From DAITMV01 sp046318595 (GTDB lineage: Bacteria; Pseudomonadota; Gammaproteobacteria; Burkholderiales; Burkholderiaceae_B), in assembly GCA_046318595.1 (NCBI GenBank), contig JBKCTV010000031.1:1-48472 (forward strand): a DNA stretch of 48,472 nucleotides, read 5' to 3'. The stretch's first letter is position 1. Each line of letters begins with the position of its first letter. A model generated the notes under the pieces. The model saw only the letters and a list, made by a program, of their open reading frames with translations, made no database searches and had not been told where the DNA came from. The translations under genes were made by a program, and so were the position numbers. This document shows positions 17,779 through 24,787 of this stretch, piece by piece.

Positions 17779-17837
17779 GCCGTTTTGCACTCGCCTTCGC
17801 CGGGAGCACCCCGGCGCCGGTCGAATGCAAAAGCGGC
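17779..17837. repeat. Imperfect inverted repeat (hairpin 1) in the folK-kinase gap
   Basis: The arms GCCGTTTTGCACTCG (17779-17793) and CGAATGCAAAAGCGGC (17822-17837) pair with one bulge and one mismatch. A second stem, CGCCGGG/CCCGGCG, is nested inside. The result is a long stable stem with a 4-base tip. No T-run follows. It may be half of a REP-like or small mobile repeat, together with the next hairpin. Confidence 0.6.
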
Positions 17838-17865
17838 AGTCTGTTCCGACGTCACGTTGGGGCCT

Positions 17866-17930
17866 GCATCGGGCCGGACGCTTTTTAGAGCGAGGGGGCT
17901 GCGAGCGAGAGACAGCGTCCGGCCCGATGC
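17866..17930. repeat. Perfect 17-bp inverted repeat (hairpin 2) in the folK-kinase gap
   Basis: GCATCGGGCCGGACGCT at 17866-17882 is matched exactly by its reverse complement at 17914-17930, with a 31-base spacer. Such a perfect arm is not expected by chance. It lies between folK and the deoxynucleoside kinase, inside an otherwise tightly packed run, and could attenuate readthrough or be a remnant mobile repeat. Confidence 0.75.
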
Positions 17931-17962
17931 CATCCATTTTCGTATACACGACCTGAAACATT

Positions 17963-18604
17963 ATGATTGCCGACCGCTATCGCCATATCGTCATCGAAGG
18001 ACCCATCGGGGTCGGTAAAACCTCCCTGGCCCGGAAACTGGCCGAGCGGTTCGGCACCCAGTTGCTGCTCGAGCAGCCCGACGATAATCCGTTTTTGCAT
18101 AAGTTTTACCGCGACCCGCCACGTTATGCCTTGCCCACGCAGCTATTCTTTCTGTTTCAGCGGATCAACCTGCTACGCCAGACCACGCAACGCGATTTTT
18201 TCGCGGCCAGCACCGTGAGCGACTTCGTGCTGGACAAAGATCGAATTTTCGCCGGACTGACACTCGACGAGGAGGAGCTCAAGCTCTACACCCAGATATA
18301 CGACCACCAACGCCCGCAGACGCCAACGCCAGATCTGATCGTCTACCTGCAGGCGCCGGCCGCCATCCTGATCGAGCGGGTCGAACGCCGTGGGAACCAC
18401 TACGAATCAGGGATTTCCCAAGCCTACCTGCATGACCTGGCCGATGCGTACAGCCGGTTTTTCTATCATTATGAGGAAGCACCGCTGCTGATCGTCAATA
18501 CCGAATACCTGAACCCGGTGGACTCCGAAGAGGACTTCGACCTGCTGGTTCGCCATATGGAAACCATGCGCGGCCGGAAAGAGTTTTTCAACCGCGTCCA
18601 ATGA
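17963..18604 (+). CDS. Deoxynucleoside kinase (deoxyadenosine/deoxyguanosine kinase family)
   Basis: A 213-aa deoxynucleoside kinase. The P-loop is IVIEGPIGVGKTSLARKLAER at the N-terminus. The substrate-binding pieces QLFFLFQRINLLRQ and the DxRI-like VSDFVLDKDRIFA follow, with the lid RVERRGNHYES. This family salvages purine deoxynucleosides to their monophosphates. In Burkholderiales it lies between folK and panB, as here. Exact substrate preference is not deducible. Confidence 0.9.
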   Translation: MIADRYRHIVIEGPIGVGKTSLARKLAERFGTQLLLEQPDDNPFLHKFYRDPPRYALPTQLFFLFQRINLLRQTTQRDFFAASTVSDFVLDKDRIFAGLTLDEEELKLYTQIYDHQRPQTPTPDLIVYLQAPAAILIERVERRGNHYESGISQAYLHDLADAYSRFFYHYEEAPLLIVNTEYLNPVDSEEDFDLLVRHMETMRGRKEFFNRVQ

Positions 18605-18619
18605 AAGCATGACTGCCGA

Positions 18620-19438
18620 ATGAGCACCCCATCCGCTGCCGGTTCGACCGGCGTTCTGTTGCATACCCTGCAGCATCTGCGTCAACGCGACGAAAAAATC
18701 GCTGCGCTCACCTGCTACGACGCCAGCTTCGCAGCATTGCTCGACCATTGCGGCGTGGACGTGCTGCTGGTCGGCGACTCACTGGGCATGGTGGTCGGTG
18801 GGCATTCGTCGACGCTGCCGGTCACGATCGACCAGATGGTCTATCACACCGCCTGTGTCGCGCGCGGCGCGCAGCGTCCGTGGATCGTCGCCGACCTGCC
18901 ATTCGGCAGTTATCAGTCCAGCCCGCAGCAGGCTTACGACAATGCCGCGCGACTGCTCGCAGCCGGCGCGCCAATGGTCCAGCTCGAGGGCGGCGACTGG
19001 CTGGTGCCGACGGTCGAGTTTCTGAGTGCGCGCGACATTCCGGTCTGCGGGCATCTCGGCCTGACGCCCCAATCGGTGCATGCCCTGGGCGGCTACCGGG
19101 TGCAGGCCAAAACCGACGAGGCCGCGCAGGCTCTGGAAAAAACCGCCCTGGCCCTGCAAAATGCCGGCGCGCGCCTGCTCGTGCTGGAAGCGATTCCCTC
19201 TCAGGTCGGACACGATGTGACGGCGGCGCTGACCATTCCCACCATCGGTATCGGCGCCGGGCCGAACTGCTCCGGGCAGGTGCTCGTCCTGCACGACATG
19301 CTGGCGATCTTCCCTGGCAAAAAAGCGCGCTTCGTGCGCAACTTCATGCAAAATGCTTCATCCATCGAAAACGCCATCACCCGTTACATTCAGGATGTCA
19401 AATCCGGGGCTTTTCCAGCCGCGGAGCATTGTTTCTAA
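18620..19438 (+). CDS. panB: 3-methyl-2-oxobutanoate hydroxymethyltransferase
   Basis: PanB (272 aa) makes ketopantoate from 2-oxoisovalerate and 5,10-methylenetetrahydrofolate, the first committed step to pantothenate and CoA. It has ALTCYDASFAALLD, the Mg-binding LVGDSLGMVV block, LEGGDWLVPTV, GHLGLTPQSV and GIGAGPNCSGQVLVLHD. Three bases separate it from panC. First of a complete panB-panC-panD set. Confidence 0.97.
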   Translation: MSTPSAAGSTGVLLHTLQHLRQRDEKIAALTCYDASFAALLDHCGVDVLLVGDSLGMVVGGHSSTLPVTIDQMVYHTACVARGAQRPWIVADLPFGSYQSSPQQAYDNAARLLAAGAPMVQLEGGDWLVPTVEFLSARDIPVCGHLGLTPQSVHALGGYRVQAKTDEAAQALEKTALALQNAGARLLVLEAIPSQVGHDVTAALTIPTIGIGAGPNCSGQVLVLHDMLAIFPGKKARFVRNFMQNASSIENAITRYIQDVKSGAFPAAEHCF

Positions 19439-19441
19439 CCC

Positions 19442-20290
19442 ATGAAAATCATTTCCAGCATCGACGAGCTACGCCATCAGCTGCGCGGCCAGAACCGCAC
19501 GGCCTTCGTCCCGACGATGGGCAACCTGCACGAAGGTCATTTATCGCTCGTGCGCCTGGCTGCCCGGCACGGCGATCCGGTGGTCGCCAGCATTTTCGTC
19601 AACCGCCTGCAGTTCGGTCCGAACGAGGATTTCGACCGTTACCCGCGCACCCTGCCAAGCGACATCGACAAGCTCGAGCGAGAAAACGTCTACATTTTGT
19701 TTGCCCCCGACGAACGCGACCTTTACCCCGAGCAGCAACAGTATCGTGTCACGCCGCCGCACGACCTGGGGAGCGCCCTCGAAGGCGAGTTCCGGCCCGG
19801 CTTTTTTCAGGGTGTCTGTACGGTCGTCACCAAGCTGTTCAATTGCGTGCAGCCAAGCGTGGCCGTGTTCGGTAAAAAAGATTATCAGCAACTGATGATC
19901 GTACGCCGTATGGCGCAGCAACTCTCCCTGCCGGTCGAGGTCATACCCGCGGAGACCGTGCGCGCCGCGGACGGTCTCGCCCTGTCCTCACGCAACCAAT
20001 ATCTATCGGCCACGGAGCGTCAGGCCGCGCCTTTGCTATTTAGGGCTTTGCAAAATTTACGAAGCGACTGGCTGAGCGGCACAGCGACAATCGAACGCCT
20101 GCAGGTGCTCGAACAGACCGCCATGGCGGATCTGGCCGCAGCCGGTTGGCGGCCGGACTATGTCGCGGTTCGAACACAGGCAGCGCTGACCCCGCCAGGC
20201 ACTGCCGAATTGGCGGCAGGCATGCCACTGGTAATCGTGGCGGCGGCCTATCTGGGCCAGACGCGCCTGATCGACAATCTGGAGATTTGA
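19442..20290 (+). CDS. panC: Pantothenate synthetase (pantoate-beta-alanine ligase)
   Basis: PanC (282 aa) joins pantoate and beta-alanine using ATP, through a pantoyl-adenylate. The HIGH-like nucleotide site is FVPTMGNLHEGHLSLV; further blocks are VASIFVNRLQFGPNEDF, FGKKDYQQLMIVRRM and LALSSRNQYL. It follows panB by three bases and precedes panD by two, so the three are one operon. PanD, next in line, supplies its beta-alanine. Confidence 0.97.
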   Translation: MKIISSIDELRHQLRGQNRTAFVPTMGNLHEGHLSLVRLAARHGDPVVASIFVNRLQFGPNEDFDRYPRTLPSDIDKLERENVYILFAPDERDLYPEQQQYRVTPPHDLGSALEGEFRPGFFQGVCTVVTKLFNCVQPSVAVFGKKDYQQLMIVRRMAQQLSLPVEVIPAETVRAADGLALSSRNQYLSATERQAAPLLFRALQNLRSDWLSGTATIERLQVLEQTAMADLAAAGWRPDYVAVRTQAALTPPGTAELAAGMPLVIVAAAYLGQTRLIDNLEI

Positions 20291-20292
20291 CC

Positions 20293-20673
20293 ATGTTACG
20301 GGAAATGTTGTTAGGGAAGATTCACCGGGCTACGGTGACGCATTGCGAATTGCATTACGAAGGCTCATGCGCGATCGACGAAGACCTGCTCGATGCGTCG
20401 GGCATCATTCCCCACCAACGCATCGATGTCTACGTCATCGACAACGGCGAACGCTTTTCGACCTATGCCATCCGCGGCGAGCGCGGCAGCGGCATGATTT
20501 CGCTAAACGGCGCCGCCGCCCGGCGTGCGCACCAGGGCGACCGGATCATCATTGCCGCGTATGGCATGCTGGACGAGTCTGAGCTGGCCGGTTTCGAACC
20601 GCGCCTGGTGTTCGTCGACGAGGCCAACCGGCTGCTCGGCGCACGCGGCCAGGTACCCGTTCAACGGGCATGA
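20293..20673 (+). CDS. panD: Aspartate 1-decarboxylase proenzyme
   Basis: PanD (126 aa) makes beta-alanine from aspartate. It is a pyruvoyl enzyme: the chain self-cleaves between G24 and S25 in YEGSCAID, and the serine becomes the pyruvoyl group. The N-terminus MLREMLLGKIHRATVT and the later GERGSGMISLNGAAAR and DRIIIAAYG blocks are typical. The frame is open upstream, but family sequence starts at this ATG. Last gene of the pan operon. Confidence 0.97.
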   Translation: MLREMLLGKIHRATVTHCELHYEGSCAIDEDLLDASGIIPHQRIDVYVIDNGERFSTYAIRGERGSGMISLNGAAARRAHQGDRIIIAAYGMLDESELAGFEPRLVFVDEANRLLGARGQVPVQRA

Positions 20674-20828
20674 GCGAAACGCGAGACTGTTACGCCGCGC
20701 AAGCGGCGCTTGGTGGAAGGCTCGACGGGATGGCTGAGATCAAGGCGAAGAGCGGCGATTCAGCTTGGCCCAAATGGCCGAAGTTCATTCGGTCTGCGGC
20801 ACAATTTGGCATCGGTGAACCAGAGAAG

Positions 20829-20860
20829 GAAAATCTTACGGATTTTTTTGTAAGATTTTC
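20829..20860. repeat. 11-bp inverted repeat at the end of the doxX gene
   Basis: GAAAATCTTAC (20829-20839) and GTAAGATTTTC (20850-20860) are perfect reverse complements with a 10-base T-rich spacer on the plus strand. The doxX stop codon lies within the left arm. No T-run follows on the minus strand, so it is not a standard terminator for the buf genes; it could stabilise the 3' end. Confidence 0.6.
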
Positions 20861-21348
20861 TGGTCGCGCCCCGTGGTGGAGGACAGCACCCACTCATCCA
20901 CCGAGACTTTGCCGGCACCGGCAATCGCCAGCCATGTGAAAACGACGAAATACGCGGTTTCCTCGAAACCGAATAATGTTTCGAGCGAGTCGATGTCGCC
21001 CCATTTTGCGGCTTTGATTGCCACCAACATGACCACCGCTAACATGCCGCCAGATACGCGCGTACACAAGCCCAGCATCAGCGCCAACCCGCCGAAGCAT
21101 TCTATGCCGGACGCCAATGGCGTCAGAATTTCTGGAAAAGGAATGCCCCAAGCGGTAAAGTTCTCGATCATCAACGGCAGGTTATGCAATTTGGTCCAGC
21201 CGGTCAGCATGAACACATAGCCGACCACCACGCGCGCGACGAGCGGTGCAGCCCACAAAAAATGCGCAGCGATCCGCTCCGGCCAAACGATCAGCAACAT
21301 CAGCGGCCATTTGAAAAATGTCGAAATCTTAGGCTTATTCGAGCTCAT
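20836..21348 (-). CDS. bufD: DoxX family membrane protein of the bufferin cluster
   Basis: DoxX-family inner-membrane protein (170 aa from the ATG at 21348; a GTG at 21363 would add five residues). About four hydrophobic helices are visible, with the family motif VGYVFMLTGWTKLHNLP near residue 45 and GIPFPEILTPLASGIECFGGLALMLG. In bufferin loci a DoxX protein accompanies the MNIO enzyme; a membrane redox role is proposed for the family but its exact job is unknown. It follows bufBC by about 30 bases on the same strand. The role is assigned by context. Confidence 0.8.
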   Translation of the reverse strand: MSSNKPKISTFFKWPLMLLIVWPERIAAHFLWAAPLVARVVVGYVFMLTGWTKLHNLPLMIENFTAWGIPFPEILTPLASGIECFGGLALMLGLCTRVSGGMLAVVMLVAIKAAKWGDIDSLETLFGFEETAYFVVFTWLAIAGAGKVSVDEWVLSSTTGRDQKILQKNP

Positions 21349-21379
21349 ACGATGTACTTTCACAAAAGGTTAATGGCTG

Positions 21380-23056
21380 TTATTCGGGGCACGCAAGCAA
21401 ACCGTTACGCATCCAGCGGGAAAACCAATCCGACAATTGCGCGGCAAGCGTATCGTCGGGCAAACTCAAGTTCCGCTGTACCCGATCAAGCGCCGCACCA
21501 ATCGGCACACCATCTAACAGCATGCGAAGCAAGTGATATTCATCGGCGATCAAAGGCATGCGCCACATCACATCGTCATGCCGGAACACTGCCAAGTGGG
21601 TGCTTTCCAGTGCAGGCGCGACGGGCGATTGCTGGTCTTGAACGGCCTGGTAATAAGCGTTGACCGGATAGGCGAACGCAAACAGTCGTAACGCGGCGCG
21701 GGGTTCGAGCACATACGCAGGTAAGTCGTCGGCGGTCATACCGACCAAGTGCTCAGGCGTCAGCGGCGGGGTTTCCGGGTAATCGGCGATTTGGACGATG
21801 GCGTTTTCCAATATGGCCAGCTCATGCGCAAAAACATCGCCCGCGCAATGCGTTTGGATAAAATCCGGTAATTGCGCGGCATATCGGCCAATATTGAAAT
21901 GCGTCGATTCGACGGTGGCGACGAAAGCATCGATCAACTCGTCGAAAGCTTGTCGGCCCAGGTAATGCGCCAGTATCGGATAGTCTTCGGCCGTGACGTC
22001 GACCAGACGGTAGCGGTAGGCATTGGCATACACCGCCAACTGCTCGGCGGGCGTAAATTTTTGCTTGGAACGGATCCAGTCGGCAGGATTGGTGCTGCTG
22101 TGTTCGGTTGGCAAAATCGCATTTTGCAGACGGTGCTGTAAATCGACCAAGGGCAACGGGGTGTGGCTCGCAGACTTAACTACGGGTTGCCCGGTAGGCG
22201 TCAGTGGGCGCCAGCCCATGCCATGCGCTTCGGCTGCAGCCAGCCGGGCTTTGTCGAGCTCGGCATACAGTACGTTCCAGGATGGCAATTTATCGTCCCA
22301 TTCCACCATGGTGTTGATCGTCCGCCCGGCTTTGGCGATTGCATAACGGTACAAAGCCCACACCTCGTCGGTTACATGGTCATCGTGCGTATCGATGATA
22401 TGAGTCCCCATATTGCGATGGCCGGACAAATGAATTTGCACCACGCGGTCCAGCGGCAGTGTATCGATATACGTTTGCGCATCGAGGCGGTGGTTGTAGC
22501 AGGTCACATAAACGTTATTGATATCGAGCAGCAAACAACAGCCCGACTCGCGCGCCATCGCAGCGATGAACTCGGCCTCGGACAAATGCGATGCCTGGAA
22601 CTCCAGATAAGTCGACGGGTTTTCCAGTACGATCGGTCGGCCGAGATAATCCTGGACTTGTCGAATGCGCGCCACGATGTGCTTGAGCGCTTCTTCGGTA
22701 TAAGGCACGGGCAGCAGATCATGCGAGTTTTTATGCGCCACGCCGGTCCAACACAAGTGATCCGACACCCAGGCCGGCTGCACGACGTCGATCAAACGCT
22801 TGAGCTTTTGCAGATAATCGGAATTCAGCGGATCGACCGTGCCGATGGAAAGTGCGACACCATGCATGACAATCGGATAACGTTCGGCAATCCGCGCCAG
22901 GTTGCGCCGGGCTTTGCCATCGGTATCCATGAAGTTTTCGGAGATGATTTCGAACCAGTCAACCGCGGGCCAATGCTCGAAGATATGCGCATAGTGCGGA
23001 ATCCGTAGCCCGAGACCGAAGCCCAACTCAGGGAAATCTTGCAACGTCGTTGACAT
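21380..23056 (-). CDS. bufB: Fused MNIO peptide-modifying enzyme and DUF2063 partner (BufB-BufC)
   Basis: A single 558-aa protein made of two families normally encoded by separate genes. Residues 1-285 are a DUF692 multinuclear non-heme iron oxygenase: FGLGLRIPHYAHIF, DWFEIISENFM, HGVALSIG (H65), SDHLCWTG (H100), VLENPSTYLEF (E145), LLLDINNVYV (D178), QIHLSGH (H209, H213) and VEWDD (E252) supply the likely iron ligands. Residues 305-555 are DUF2063, with LQHRLQNAIL and LAVYANAYRYRLVDVTAEDYP, the partner that binds the peptide substrate. MNIO enzymes oxidise cysteines of bufferin precursors into metal-binding heterocycles. The ribosome-binding site is weak, and a strong terminator sits just upstream. 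Confidence 0.9.
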   Translation of the reverse strand: MSTTLQDFPELGFGLGLRIPHYAHIFEHWPAVDWFEIISENFMDTDGKARRNLARIAERYPIVMHGVALSIGTVDPLNSDYLQKLKRLIDVVQPAWVSDHLCWTGVAHKNSHDLLPVPYTEEALKHIVARIRQVQDYLGRPIVLENPSTYLEFQASHLSEAEFIAAMARESGCCLLLDINNVYVTCYNHRLDAQTYIDTLPLDRVVQIHLSGHRNMGTHIIDTHDDHVTDEVWALYRYAIAKAGRTINTMVEWDDKLPSWNVLYAELDKARLAAAEAHGMGWRPLTPTGQPVVKSASHTPLPLVDLQHRLQNAILPTEHSSTNPADWIRSKQKFTPAEQLAVYANAYRYRLVDVTAEDYPILAHYLGRQAFDELIDAFVATVESTHFNIGRYAAQLPDFIQTHCAGDVFAHELAILENAIVQIADYPETPPLTPEHLVGMTADDLPAYVLEPRAALRLFAFAYPVNAYYQAVQDQQSPVAPALESTHLAVFRHDDVMWRMPLIADEYHLLRMLLDGVPIGAALDRVQRNLSLPDDTLAAQLSDWFSRWMRNGLLACPE

Positions 23057-23070
23057 AATGGAAGCTCAAA

Positions 23071-23100
23071 AAAAACAGAAGCCCACAGGCTTCTGTTTTT
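23071..23100 (-). terminator. Intercistronic terminator between bufA and bufBC
   Basis: A perfect 13-bp inverted repeat (23071-23083 and 23088-23100) with a 4-base loop. On the minus strand its GC part is AGAAGCC/GGCTTCT and it is followed by eight T. It begins 12 bases after the bufA stop and ends about 12 bases before the bufBC start. It would let the peptide mRNA be made in excess over the enzyme mRNA. Confidence 0.88.
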
Positions 23101-23112
23101 AAGCACAATAGC

Positions 23113-23379
23113 TTACTTGGCGGATTTGCCGCCGTCGGTGGCGCAGGAACCTTTGCCTTTACAAGCGTTCTTGCCGTCGCCGCCCTGGCCCTTGCAGGAG
23201 TTGTGACCTTTACAGGCGTGCTTTTCGGCTTTTTTGTCTGCAGATGAGGATTTTTCCGTGGTGGACGGCTTTTCCATTTTGTTGCCTTGCTCGGCGGTTT
23301 GCGCCACGCTCGCGCCGACGACACCGATTGACAGCAGACCGGCCAGTGCAGCGGAAGCGAGCATTTTAGAATTCGACAT
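23113..23379 (-). CDS. bufA: Bufferin-type secreted cysteine-rich RiPP precursor
   Basis: An 88-aa precursor. Residues 1-26 are a Sec signal peptide (MSNSKMLASAALAGLLSIGV then VGASVA before QTAEQ). A Lys/Glu/Ser-rich spacer follows, then a core with four cysteines at 56, 62, 73 and 79, arranged as two copies of CKGxxSC (CKGHNSC and CKGKGSC). Bufferin precursors are exported peptides whose cysteines are modified by the DUF692 enzyme so that they bind copper or similar metals. The ATG at 23379 is chosen because an AGGAG site lies six bases upstream; the longer upstream frame crosses the promoter. Subfamily not assigned. Function inferred from the composition, the signal peptide and the neighbours. 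Confidence 0.85.
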   Translation of the reverse strand: MSNSKMLASAALAGLLSIGVVGASVAQTAEQGNKMEKPSTTEKSSSADKKAEKHACKGHNSCKGQGGDGKNACKGKGSCATDGGKSAK

Positions 23380-23466
23380 ATAAATCTCCTCAAGTGGGTT
23401 AACGAATAAATCCGGGTCAAGTGTAGCACCCCGGACGACGGGCTGAATATTCAACCTGTACTCTCT

Positions 23467-23496
23467 TATATTCGCCAGTCGGCAGCCACGGGTTAC
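23467..23496 (-). promoter_or_regulatory. ECF (SigF-type) promoter for the buf operon
   Basis: On the minus strand GTAACC (23491-23496) is followed after exactly 16 bases by CGAA (23471-23474), extended as CGAATATA. As recalled, this is the GTAACC-N16-CGAA element of Caulobacter SigF, whose regulon includes bufferin genes. It lies between nrsF and bufA and would give a 5' leader of about 80-90 bases. No copy was found upstream of the sigma gene itself. Confidence 0.75.
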
Positions 23497-23512
23497 ACGG
23501 TTCGAAAATTTT

Positions 23513-24160
23513 TTACCATGAGAGCAGTCGCTTGCCGAGCCAAGCCCCCAACATGGCAAACAGCACGGTTGGCAGATAATGCCAGCCCACTACATGCAGC
23601 AGCGAATCGTTCGCCTCCGACAAGCGCAAAGTCAAACAACCGACGGCGCTGGCCGTCAACACGGCAAACACGCCGGCCTGCCATGGATGCACACTGGCGC
23701 CTTTGCGCAGCAGCATGAATATCCACGCCGACGGCAGCAGCGCGACCGCTGCAATACAGAATGCGCATTCCATACCCGACATCCCGGGCGACAGGATCAC
23801 CATACGATGGTCGCCGGGTAGCACCAGCTCGACGGCGAGCAAGCCCAGCAAAATGGCAAACGCGGCATACGGCAGCGTTAACCACCGGGGCCGTTGATAC
23901 GCATCCGGGTACGCCGACAAGACACATGCGGTGGCACCGGCGATCAACAAGCTTAGCAACAACGCGATTTCCGCAACGAACGCAAAGCGAGTGAACTGCA
24001 GCGCAAGGTCGGTGCGCAAACCGAGCACCGCTTGGGTACCGACCGCATAAGCCAGCAGCACGAACGACAGCCGCGCGCCAGCCGGAATGGGTTTTCCCAA
24101 GGGGTTGACAGGGAGGGCCTCACGGCTCAATCGACCAATCAGTTCATCGACATTTTTCAT
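23513..24160 (-). CDS. nrsF: Anti-sigma factor of the NrsF / DUF1109 family
   Basis: A 215-aa inner-membrane protein with about six hydrophobic helices, of the DUF1109 family. The family motif GMECAFCIAAVALLPSAW (C132, C135) and a second conserved cysteine in SAVGCLTLRLSEAND (C175) are present, as is HVVGWHYLPTV. In Caulobacter NrsF holds SigF at the membrane, and two conserved cysteines are needed for release under metal stress; C132 and C175 are the likely equivalents. Its ATG overlaps the sigma stop (ATGA), the usual arrangement for a sigma/anti-sigma pair. Confidence 0.88.
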   Translation of the reverse strand: MKNVDELIGRLSREALPVNPLGKPIPAGARLSFVLLAYAVGTQAVLGLRTDLALQFTRFAFVAEIALLLSLLIAGATACVLSAYPDAYQRPRWLTLPYAAFAILLGLLAVELVLPGDHRMVILSPGMSGMECAFCIAAVALLPSAWIFMLLRKGASVHPWQAGVFAVLTASAVGCLTLRLSEANDSLLHVVGWHYLPTVLFAMLGAWLGKRLLSW

Positions 24161-24699
24161 AGGCCAAACTGCTTTCTGATTTTTTTGATGGCGCGATGCG
24201 CGGCAACTTTGACCGCGGACTCGTTCATCTTCATGCGTTGCCCGACTTCCCGGGCCGTATACCCCTCGACATGCATCAACGTCAAAATCTGCTTTTGCTG
24301 TTCCGCAACGGTATCCAGCATGTCATCGATATATTCGCGCTGATCACCGTCGCCGGTTACGTCCGGCAAAAATTCCGCCACTGCATCGATATCGATCATC
24401 TGATGCAGACGCGCGGCATAGTGCCGGCGCAAATGATCGCTCACCCGGAACCGTACTATCGACGTCAGCCACGGCAACAGCGGACGCTCGCCATCGTAGG
24501 TATGCCGGGCTTTGTGGATCGACATCAAAATATCCTGCACCACATCGTCGACATCGGATGCCGGCAGCGACCGGACGGTCATGGCCCGCAGCACGGGCAC
24601 GATACGCCGCAGAAACTGGGTATAAGCGGCTTGGTCGCCCGCTAGGCCTGCGCGGAAAAACTTCGCTAACTCAGTGTATTTATTTGCCGATTCAAGCAT
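24157..24699 (-). CDS. sigF: ECF sigma factor of the SigF type
   Basis: RNA polymerase sigma factor of the extracytoplasmic-function class (180 aa) with only regions 2 and 4. Region 2 runs through DVDDVVQDILMSIHKARHTY and RPLLPWLTSIVRFRVSDHLRR. Region 4 has LDTVAEQQKQILTLMHVEGY then TAREVGQRMKMNESAVKVAA, a helix-turn-helix for the -35 box. It is translationally coupled to nrsF. The matching promoter before bufA indicates that this sigma factor drives the buf operon; the inducing signal is probably a metal such as copper, by analogy. Its own promoter was not identified. Confidence 0.9.
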   Translation of the reverse strand: MLESANKYTELAKFFRAGLAGDQAAYTQFLRRIVPVLRAMTVRSLPASDVDDVVQDILMSIHKARHTYDGERPLLPWLTSIVRFRVSDHLRRHYAARLHQMIDIDAVAEFLPDVTGDGDQREYIDDMLDTVAEQQKQILTLMHVEGYTAREVGQRMKMNESAVKVAAHRAIKKIRKQFGL

Positions 24700-24787
24700 G
24701 AGGCCTCGTAGGTAAATATCGCCAGAACTCAGGTTGGCGCAACACTAAATTCAGATCGCTAATCAGGCTGTCGAGGCATTAGCCTAT

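Noticed and set aside
17745..17962. tRNA or small RNA gene in the folK-kinase gap
   Set aside because: The hairpins do not form a cloverleaf, no TTCGA T-loop or CCA end is in place, and no promoter is visible.
20670..20939. An 89-codon frame starting ATGA-style at the panD stop
   Set aside because: It runs into the inverted repeat and the antisense of doxX and shows no family features; probably chance.
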